37,418 nucleotides of DNA from Euglena gracilis. Lineage: Eukaryota > Euglenozoa > Euglenophyceae > Euglenales > Euglenaceae. The notes beneath the pieces were generated by a model, which saw nothing but the letters and a program-made list of their open reading frames with translations, was not told where the DNA came from and ran no database searches. This document shows, in pieces, positions 29,965-37,418 of this stretch. The translations under genes were made by a program, and so were the position numbers. The stretch's first letter is position 1, and each line of letters begins with the position of its first letter. Location of the stretch: contig CAAHFI010266964.1 of the NCBI GenBank assembly GCA_900893395.1, positions 1-37,418 on the forward strand. Reading direction: 5' to 3'.

Positions 29965-30985
29965 AGTTGGCAGGCCGGAAAACACACCCCACATAGGTTT
30001 TTGGGGGTGCTGAGTCCAAAAAAGTGGGTCATTTTGACTCACTTTTTGTTTTGAGAAACTCGATTTTTTCCAAATGCGACACATCTTGGCGATTTGCGCC
30101 CGAAAATTTGAGGGGAAACCAGGAAAAACGTCCAGAAAATCACATTTAGGTGTGAGCTGAAAATCTGCTGGGGAAAAGTGGAGGCCACTCTCCATTTTCT
30201 GGGCGCAAAACTCAGAAAAGTGTCAAAAAACGTGGTTGCGTGAATTTTGCTGCGCTTTTGGGGGAAAGTGCACAAATATACTTTGTAGAAAGAGTCGCTG
30301 TTAAAAAAATAATAAAAAGTGACTTTGCCAACTGAAAATTTCTGGGTTGCCCAACAGTTGGCACGTCAAAGTGCACCAAACACAGGTTTTTAGGGTGCTG
30401 AATTTAAAAAAGTGGGTCATTTCACTTAATTTTTCGTTTTGAGAAATTGGATTTTCCCAATTGAGGGACATCTTGGCAATTGTGGCCACGAATTTTGATG
30501 GAAAAGTGTGGAAAACCGTTGGAAAATAGCTGGTGCACCGTTGGTTGAAAACGTTTGGAGGAAATTTGTGGACAACCCCCCGTTTTTTGGGTCGGCGAAC
30601 TCAGAAAAGCTGTCAGAAAACAGTGGTTGCCGACTTTTCCTGGAGCATTGTGCAAAAATTGCACAATTTTCTGGGGGAACGTTTTCAAACTTTTGTACAA
30701 AATCGACCACCAAACCTGGGGTTTTAAAGGTTCTGAAGGCAAAAATTTGGGTATTTGTGCTAAATTGTTTGTTCTGAAAACATGCTTTCTCCAAAAATCA
30801 TGCTTTCTCCAAAATGAGGAACGTCATCCCTGAAAACACACACACACAAAAGAGGACGATAACCACAGCGTCAGGGTTGCTGAAAAATATGGAAATTCCA
30901 CGACCATTTTTCGGTCTCTGAACCTAAAACGATTGCCAGAAGATGTGGTTTTACAATTTCGCTGGTGAATTTTCCGTCAAGTTTA
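29965..30985. repeat. Diverged satellite, about three monomers of 335-386 bp
   Basis: Monomers align at ATAGGTTTTT (29993), ACAGGTTTTT (30382) and GGGGTTTTAA (30718). Each then has a TTTGTTTTGAGAAA-like block (GTTTGTTCTGAAAA in the third), a GGACATCTTGGCAATT-like block and an AACTCAGAAAAGTGTC-like block. The monomers are well diverged, so the array is old compared with the tandem units on both sides. Confidence 0.7.
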
Positions 30986-31112
30986 CTGACGTTTTTTTTT
31001 TTTGAAAACAATATCTGCTTGTGGCACGAAGTATGCAAAGAAAAACAAGAGTGAACACAATGTGATTGTGCAATTATTTCAACAACTGACCGCACTTTAA
31101 CTTCGCATTCAC
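30986..31112 (-). CDS. Weak minus-strand exon candidate
   Basis: On the minus strand, AATCATTTCTCCAG is followed by GECEVKVRSVVEIIAQSHCV and HSCFSLHTSCHKQILFSK. The acceptor is good, the peptide has five Cys residues, and the 3' end is not clear. A second minus candidate at 31242-31312 (DHDVYVPPLQRLLFALSLF) does not join it in phase, so they are not simply consecutive exons. Confidence 0.27.
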
Positions 31113-31189
31113 CTGGAGAAATGATTGCTCTCGAAACAGAAAGCCTTCCAAATGATAATTTCACCAATTTCAGACACCCAGGGGTGAAT

Positions 31190-31229
31190 CCTTCCGAGTC
31201 TTGGTCCCCAAGGACCAAGACTCAGAAGG
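31190..31229. repeat. Strong hairpin, 18-bp stem, 4-nt loop
   Basis: CCTTCCGAGTCTTGGTCC (31190-31207) pairs with GGACCAAGACTCAGAAGG (31212-31229) with a single G-T type mismatch, across CCAA. It is the longest stem seen in the window and lies in otherwise unique DNA. Confidence 0.9.
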
Positions 31230-31418
31230 ACTAGCCCACACGTCTGATTTTCAGTGAACAATGAAAGAGCAAACAAAAGACGTTGCAGTGGAGGAACATA
31301 CACATCATGATCCTGACAAAATTCTCTATCCATCAAGCCAACTTTCAGATCACGCATCCCTTTGGATCAGGACTTTTGGTGGTGTGGTGTGGGTGGCCGG
31401 AGCGCACGCACACCCAAA

Positions 31419-31438
31419 GTAGCGGAAATCTCCGCTAC
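31419..31438. repeat. Hairpin, 8-bp stem, 4-nt loop
   Basis: GTAGCGGA pairs with TCCGCTAC across AATC. Confidence 0.85.
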
Positions 31439-31474
31439 GGTCTGACGTCATCTTTTGTGCGTTTCATTCCTCAG

Positions 31475-31565
31475 GCTCCCCTGTTTGCATGCATTCAAAA
31501 TGGGCAGCAACAGCCTGAGCTCAAGTCCAAGTGTCAGGGCCCCAAAGTGCTTCTCACACATCATA
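31475..31565 (+). CDS. Weak plus-strand exon candidate
   Basis: A strong acceptor (GTGCGTTTCATTCCTCAG) is followed by APLFACIQNGQQQPELKSK. A second frame has a well-placed ATG (AAAATGG) reading MGSNSLSSSPSVRAPK, which would carry a potential myristoylation start. I cannot decide between them, and the 3' end is not clear. Confidence 0.25.
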
Positions 31566-31600
31566 TACAGTCATTCATTCATTCTCATGCGTGCGTGCGT

Positions 31601-31630
31601 GCTCAGGTGCCAACTTTTTGGCACCTGAGC
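31601..31630. repeat. Hairpin, perfect 11-bp stem
   Basis: GCTCAGGTGCC (31601-31611) pairs with GGCACCTGAGC (31620-31630) across an 8-base AACTTTTT loop. It ends 30 bases before the duplicated segment begins. Confidence 0.9.
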
Positions 31631-31659
31631 AATGGCCCCAAAATGGTTCGAAATGGCCG

Positions 31660-32020
31660 CTGCTTCCCCCTGACGATTTTGTTGAGGATGTTCATATTGT
31701 TTTGTTTGGACAAGACACATTTCAGAAAAAAATTAGAAGCTTTTTTTTTTCTGGGCAGGCGTTTGGCAAATACCCACCAGTCTGCAAAAGTGGTCACCCC
31801 ACCCTTGAGCCCCCCCCCCCCAAAGCAGAAGGGAGGAATGGAATCCCCGAACCCTGGGCGGGCGGCGGGACCCCCCACAGCAGTGCTGATTTGGCAGGTG
31901 GAAAGTTTTCTTTCCGCGCCGAAGAACCTTCTCCTTGCTCGTTTCCATGGTGGGTGGGAGAGGTCTGATCTGACCCCCCCCACCCGAATGGTGGGGGGGT
32001 CCACCACCCCTACCCAGGCT
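31660..32020. repeat. Segmental duplication, copy 2 (matches 2512-2869)
   Basis: Near-identical to 2512-2869. Its end supplies the acceptor CACCCCTACCCAG for the exon that follows, so this piece would be the 3' part of that gene's intron. Confidence 0.9.
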
Positions 32021-32274
32021 GTGCACTAAATGAAAGTCTGGCGCGTAGTCTGGCGGCGGTGCCCCGGGGGCATGGGCTGTCCCGAAAGACGCTGTTCCTG
32101 ATCCAATTCATGGCCCGGCAGTGCGCCGCGGTGAAGTTCGTCGCCAAGGTGGACGACGACACGTACGTCCACGTCCCGCGCCTCGCCCTTGCCCAGGGGC
32201 TTGCTCGCCGGAAGGGGGCGAGATGTCTCCCTCGGGATGACACGCCCTGCCCACCGTGCTGCTTTTTTGGCAAG
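32018..32274 (+). CDS. GT31-family glycosyltransferase exon (beta-1,3-Gal/GlcNAc transferase-like)
   Basis: Following CACCCCTACCCAG the frame reads ALNESLARSLAAVPRGHG, LSRKTLFLIQFMARQCA and AVKFVAKVDDDTYVHVPRLA. GT31 enzymes carry L(T/S)xKTL...C...KFVxKxDDDxFV; the DDD/DxD motif binds Mn and UDP-sugar. Here KTL, the Cys, KFV and VDDDTYV are all in the right order and spacing. The frame continues with LAQGLARRKGARCL, and a possible donor CAAG|GTTGGA lies at 32275. The subfamily (B3GALT, B3GNT, fringe or C1GALT-like) cannot be fixed from one exon. GC-rich codons contrast with the flanks. Preceding residues for the REAIRxTW start of the domain are not found. Confidence 0.68.
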
Positions 32275-32413
32275 GTTGGAACTTGCGACCCCCGGGTTTG
32301 GGGGGGGGGTCGCGTTGCGCAGCATACCCCAAGATCCTGAGGCGTCGGGTCCCGAAACGGCCATCTTTAAAGAGAAATCCACCGAGATCGAGGCCCAGCT
32401 GGGACCCACAAAC

Positions 32414-32817
32414 GCTGTGCGGCGTGTTGTACTGGCGGGCGGTGCTGCCCCCGGAGGGGACCAGGGATTTCTTGGAGTTGGAAACCCACGGGAGAGGGCA
32501 CTCTACCCTGGGGGTCCAGTGGGGGTTTTCCTCCATTTTTGGCGCGAAAAGCCAGAAATTTTTTTGAGCCGACCCAAAATTGACCCCCGAAATTGGGTCC
32601 CTCGGACCACTCTCCAGGGGGGGGGGACTCTAGGTGGGTGGGTGGGTGGGGGGCAGGGGTTTTTTTTAGCCTTGGACCCTCGCCTGTGGGGTCCCAGAGG
32701 GGGTGGGATACACTTTTTTGGCACCGAAGGAAATTTTTTGAAAAGGGTGCTATTTTTTGGCATTTTCGCGATTTTTTGGGTTGTGGGTTGGGTCCCGGGA
32801 CCCCCCCCCCAGGCCAG
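32414..32817. repeat. Segmental duplication, copy 2 (matches 18682-19057)
   Basis: Same block order as 18682-19057, with a different middle: TCGCCTGTGGGGTCCCAGAG replaces part of the hairpin region and only half of the GGCACCGAAGG stem remains. It joins directly to the middle of a tandem unit at 32818. Confidence 0.85.
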
Positions 32818-34886
32818 AATTTTATGACTTTTTTTTTGACTTGCATCATTTTTATGATTTTTTGTTTTTGTTGTTGTTTTTCCGGTCGCCCAGAAATTGT
32901 TCTAAAGAAACGTTTTTTTTTTGAGGGTCTTTGTCATGACTCATTCTGTTTCACTTGTGGTTTCTCCTCGGGGGCTGAGGGGCCCCGCCAACACCGTCGC
33001 CCCTGAAGGGCCACCTGCGGCCCTCCCTCAGGCTGTACCTCTCCCCCCCCCCGGAGCCCCTCACGTTCAACCGTTCTGTGGCAGCACAACCGCAACCCAA
33101 CGAGTCAATGGCCAATTTCCCCCCCAAAACTCCCCAAGGACCCCTCCCCCCAGGACCCCCCAAGACAGGGTCCTGGGGAGAACTGGCCATGTGTGACTGC
33201 AACACAGCGACGTCGTTGGAAACGGCCCAGGTGGGTGCCAGACCAAGCTGCTTTTTGACTCAGAGTCACCCTGGGCCATGGAGTGGTGGTGGGTCCAGGC
33301 TGACCCTCCCCCGGGAGGTTGGTGGTCCCGCGCCCGGCGTCTGGGTATGGGTCGAGCCGACGTATTTTGTCGCTTCGTGTCAAAAACTACGAGGAATGGG
33401 TTGCCAGCCAAAAAAAGTATCACATTGGTTTTTTACTGCTGATTTTTATGAATTTTATGACTTTTTTTTTTGACTTGCATCATTTTTATGATTTTTTGTT
33501 TTGTTGTTGTTTTTCCGGTCGCCCAGAAATTGTTCTAAAGAAACGTTTTTTTTTTGAGGGTCTTTGTCATGACTCATTCTGTTTTCACTTGTGGTTTCTC
33601 CTCGGGGGCTGAGGGGTCCCGCCACACCGTCGCCCCGCTGCCCGCCCTGAAGGGCCACCTGCGGCCCTCCCTCAGGCTGTACCTCTCCCCCCCCCGGAGC
33701 CCCTCACGTTCACCGTTCTGTGGCAGCACAACCGCAACCCAACGAGTCAATGGCCAAATTCCCCCCAAAACTCCCCAAGGACCCCTCCCCCTCCAGGACC
33801 CCCAAGACAGGGTCCTGGGGAGAACTGGCCATGTGTGACTGCAACACAGCGACGTCGTTGGAAACGGCCCAGGTGGGTGCCAGACCAAGCTGCTTTTTGA
33901 CTCAGAGTCACCCTGGGCCATGGAGTGGTGGGTGGGTCCAGGGCTGACCCTCCCCCGGGAGGTTGGTGGTCCCGCGCCCGGGGTCTGGGTATGGGTCGAG
34001 CCGACGTATTTTGTCGCTTCGTGTCAAAAACTACGAGGAAATGGGTTGCCAGCCAAAAAAAAGTATCACATTGGTTTTTTACTGCTGATTTTTATGAATT
34101 TTATGAATTTCTTTGACTTGCATCATTTTTTCGATTTTTTGTTTTTGTTGTTGATTTTCCGGTCGCCCAGAAAGTGTTCTTCAGAATTGAGGGTCTTTGT
34201 CATGACTCATTCTGTTTCACTTGTGGTTCTCCTCGGGGGGCTGAGGGGCCCCGCAAACACCGTCGCCCCGCTGCCCGCCCTGAAGGGCCACCTGCGGCCC
34301 TCTCTCAGGCTGTTCCTCTCCCCCCCCCGGAGCCCCTCACGTTCACCGTTCTGGTGGGTGGGTCCAGGGCTGACCCTCCCCCGGGAGGTTGGTGGTCCCG
34401 CGCCCCGGGGTCTGGGTATGGGTCGAGCCGACGTATTTTGTCGCTTCGTGTCAAAAACTACGAGGAAATGGTTGCCAGCCCAAAAAAAGTATCACATTGG
34501 TTTTTTACTGCTGATTTTTATGAATTTTATGAATTTCTTTGACTTGCATGTCATTTTTTCGATTTTTTGTTTTGTTGTTGATTTTCCGGTCGCCCAGAAA
34601 AGTGTTCTTCAGAATTGAGGGTCTTTGTCATGACTCATTCTGTTTCACTTGTGGTTTCTCCTCGGGGGGCTGAGGGGCCCCGCAAACACCGTCGCCCGCT
34701 GCCCGCCCTGAAGGGCCACCTGCGGCCCTCTCTCAGGCTGTTCCTCTCCCCCCCCCGGAGCCCCTCACGTTCACCGTTCTGTGGCAGCACAACCATCTGC
34801 TGCAACGCGGCGACCCGCAGAACCCCGGCCATGGCCTTTTGGGTTGGTGGCGAGGAGCGGTGTTAAGTACGTGGGCCCAGGGGATG
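32818..34886. repeat. Tandem array Y of the ~645-bp unit (about 4 units)
   Basis: The first unit is cut at its left (32818-33353). Full units begin at 33354, 33998 and 34425. The unit at 33998 is only 427 bp because about 220 bp are missing after CACGTTCACCGTTCTG. The last unit has the same variant end as in array X, with HLLQRGDPQNPGHGLLGWW and donor GATG|GTGAGTGG. C-run lengths in the GC-rich block are 10, 9, 9 and 9. Confidence 0.93.
34672..34886 (+). CDS. Candidate exon in last unit of array Y
   Basis: Paralogue of 26830-27045 with the same end and the same GTGAGTG donor. Differences include CAACACGG to CAACGCGG (His to Arg) and a missing C near CGTCGCCCGCTG, which changes the upstream frame. 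This copy is therefore less intact. Confidence 0.28.
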
Positions 34887-37418
34887 GTGAGTGGTCCAGA
34901 GGGTCAAAGGAAGTGACTGAATGCATTTGGGACAGCTGAATGGAGGTTTAAAAAAATCCCCCCGCATACTCAGGATGTGATTTCACAGGTTAATTCATCG
35001 TCGTTTTCGAAATTTTTTTTGTGAAGAAAAAATATTTTTTGACATAATCGTCATTCTTTGCACCCTTCCTGACAATCTAATTTCTCACACAATTTCCAGT
35101 TTATTATTTTTTTTATTTTTTTGCAAGGGTGGGATTTGTCTTCTCCCATTCGCCTCCCTCCCCCGGAACGTGGTTGCTGTTTTTTTTTTTTTTGAGGACG
35201 GACACACACTGGGGGGGGACTCCATGGGGGGTGCTTTGGCCAAGCAGTGCCAAAATGTCACAACTTTAGGTGCAAAGTCTGTCATTCCACCGTTTACGGT
35301 GGCAGGTGCCCCCCAGACTGTCGCGTTTCAAAACTTTTATTGTATTAATAGCCCAAGTCCACTGAGAAGGAAGGTCAAACCACCCCCCAAATGTCAGCAA
35401 CCTCTCCAAATTTAAGCAGAACCAAAAATTCAAGCAACCCCTGAAATTAGGTGAAAAGAAGAGAAAATGCAGGAAAACAGCAGAGTGCCCGACCATGATA
35501 TACGGGAAACACGGTGGTTTCGCTGGTGTAATTCCCTCCGTTGTCTTTTTGTTGTTGCGGTTTCTGAAAGGTTGAAGCCATTTTGGCATTGCGAAAATGT
35601 CCGACGAATTTTGTTGGTGCTTTATCAATGTTGAACCTGTACCGCCCCCCCAACACCCGCCCCCCCCCTCCTGCCTGGGGGCCCTACCTGCCCACAGCCC
35701 CCCCCCCCCCGGCGTTCAAAAGAGCACTTTGGGGAGCCGCTTTAGGTTCCCGAAACGTTGTTGGCATGGTGTGCGGGACTGCTCCCGGTACCCACTTGGT
35801 CGAACGTGCGCTCACACACGTGCAAAAAAAAGCCAGGGCCCTAGAGACCCCCAGGCTGTTTTTTTTTTTTCAAGGGAGGGCACACCCCCTGGAACCCCGC
35901 CCACACCCCCTGCACGACGTTTTTGAATTTTTTTACAGAAATTCTGGGCTTTTTTTAAGGGAATCTTTGTTACATCTTTTTTTGGAAACTTGTTAAAATT
36001 GGTTAAGGTTAAAATTGTCTGTGAGACATTTTTTTACCATTGTTGGACCGGCACCGGCAACGGGTTTCTGAAGCAGAGGTTGCTGGGGGGGGTTGGTCTG
36101 AGGCGGACTCGCCGTGAGGCCCAGCCCGGAGGCCTGGGGATGGCTTCGGTGCAACGTGGAAACGTTTGGTTTGGAGAATGCCTTTGGATGGCCAGATTTT
36201 CGGGGGGCCCCTGGGGGTGCACGCCGGGGCTGGCTGGCCGGTCCCCCCCCCCCAGCAATTGGCCAAGGGTCATGCGACAATCTCCTGGGGGGAAGGTTTG
36301 ACACAACCTGGACAAAAATAATGATGATGGGGAAACAAAAATAAGAAAATACATGATGGGGAATCGTCGAGCAGTTGCAAGGCTAAGCCTTCTCAACAAA
36401 CGCCAGAAGTAGGGTGCCATTGAACGGGCCTTGTGTGTGTGCATTGTGCGTGTGTTTGTGTGGGGGGGTGTCTTTATGTTCACAAGCACATGTATCCCAT
36501 CTGTCAGTAGAATGTGTTAGTGCATTTGTGTGTGTTCGTGCAAAATAGTCATTTTTTTTGCCCACAGGCCATCACGGCTGTCCCCCCGAAGGACCAGGGC
36601 GGTGGCAAAGGCCTGAGGGTAGGTTGGGGTTTCCTCTAGCAACTGTTCATTCGTGTCCATGCATTTGTGTACACTTCCGTTTCTTTTAATCTTGATGATA
36701 AATATGTTCTGTAAATATCCCAAGCAATGTCGTCACAAGTTGCTTGTACCTTCACTCGATTTATATTCTCTTTTTTTAATTTGCATTTTTTTGAAACTTG
36801 ATGAAAATTTCATTAGCAAACGAACAAAGTCAGTCAAGTTGGAGTTTTTTCGGCTTTTGAAAGAAGACTCTCTTTTGCTTTTTCCTTGTCTCGCCTTTCC
36901 AAAAATACCCCCCCCAAAAGTGGGGCACCCCCCCGGTCTTTAAAGAACTCCTGCGCATGGGGCGAGTTGCCAGCGCTGATTATGGGCATCCCCCCCAAGC
37001 CCTCTTAAGGAAAATTACCTTACGGGAAAAATGAACGGGTGCGAACCCAACACAGGTTGCTTGTCGGGGCGAAGCGGGGCCACTTTGCTCCAGGGTGCTT
37101 TTTTTTCAATCGCCAACTTTCTTTCCTTTCTGTTCCCGGCGACCTGCTGACGGATTTCAAAATTTTTACTTTCATCGCAGCAGGAAAGGAAGCTGCCATC
37201 GACCAGAAATCATCTTAATTTTGGGTATAGGGAGGGCAATGGCGAAGCGAAGACGCCATCCCTAAGAAAGCAACCGCTCGGCCGAAATGGGGGTTTTGTG
37301 AGCCAGCCTTTTTGTGTCGAAGATGGCCCACGCCCGCTTGGGCGTGCCGCGGCCCGAGAAGGCTCACCAGGGCCGTTCATGTTTTCTAGAGGGCCGGGAA
37401 GCCGAAATACAGGCTGTT
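34887..37418. repeat. Duplicated tail, copy 2 (runs off the window end)
   Basis: Matches 27046-29666 in order to the last base. It contains a local insertion CCAGCAATTGGCCAAGGGTC at about 36251 where copy 1 has CCGCAGGCGG. The duplication may continue beyond the window. Confidence 0.93.
36568..36618 (+). CDS. Small exon candidate, duplicated (copy 2)
   Basis: 17 codons (AITAVPPKDQGGGKGLR) between TTTTTTTTGCCCACAG and G|GTAGGTTGG, phase 0 at both ends. The counterpart is at 28814-28865. If the gene is real, this copy has the more regular exon. Confidence 0.38.

Noticed and set aside
29798-29965. Open frame QPKWCKFLDSAPSKTPCC... with several Cys and a stop
   Set aside because: Its DNA shares the pattern of the adjacent satellite monomers, so a diverged repeat is the simpler reading.

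Overview
The window looks like nuclear DNA of an animal. Several short reading frames in unique sequence are bounded by pyrimidine tract-AG and GT splice-like signals and lie on both strands. There is also a hAT DNA transposon with perfect terminal inverted repeats, TA-flanked MITE-like elements, microsatellites and satellite-like tandem units. I see no bacterial operon, tRNA, rRNA, CRISPR array or retrovirus-like gene. C and G homopolymers of 7-14 bases occur every few hundred bases, and many GC-rich stretches look like simple-repeat expansions. A chordate is a reasonable guess and a jawless fish is conceivable from GC-rich exons set in poly-C rich repeats, but the sequence alone does not fix the species. 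Many ORFs are broken by homopolymer-length changes, so some breaks may be assembly errors.

Layout. 1-5.3 kb is almost all repeat: a (TA)n tract, two related TA-flanked foldback elements (one inside the other host, a hAT element at 2894-4197), and a 358-bp segment (2512-2869) that recurs at 31660-32020. 5.3-9 kb and 12.5-22 kb carry scattered orphan exon candidates on both strands (5289-5438, 7698-7971, 8107-8199, 8850-8946, 13332-13507, 13568-13686, 14490-14555, 17019-17145, 17312-17515, 17848-17914, 21666-21760) between low-complexity DNA and hairpins. Most cannot be assigned to a family; one (13568-13686) resembles a C-type lectin domain.

22.9-25.1 kb holds two plus-strand pieces that resemble consecutive parts of a GT90 (POGLUT/Rumi-like) glycosyltransferase. 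32.0-32.3 kb holds a GT31-like exon with a clear VDDD motif. These two are the only enzyme families I can name with some support.

25.3-37.4 kb is a two-level duplication. A unit of about 645 bp is repeated three times (25289-27045) and again about four times (32818-34886). Each array ends in the same variant unit and is followed by the same tail of about 2.5 kb (27046-29666 and 34887-37418), giving an outer offset of about 7.8 kb. The spacer between the two blocks holds a diverged satellite (about 29965-30985), a cluster of three strong hairpins (31190-31630) and mosaic copies of segments seen earlier at 2.5 kb and 18.7 kb.

No single functional system is demonstrated. The most distinctive features are the nested duplication, the glycosyltransferase-like exons in and beside it, and several families of short GC hairpins spread over the window.
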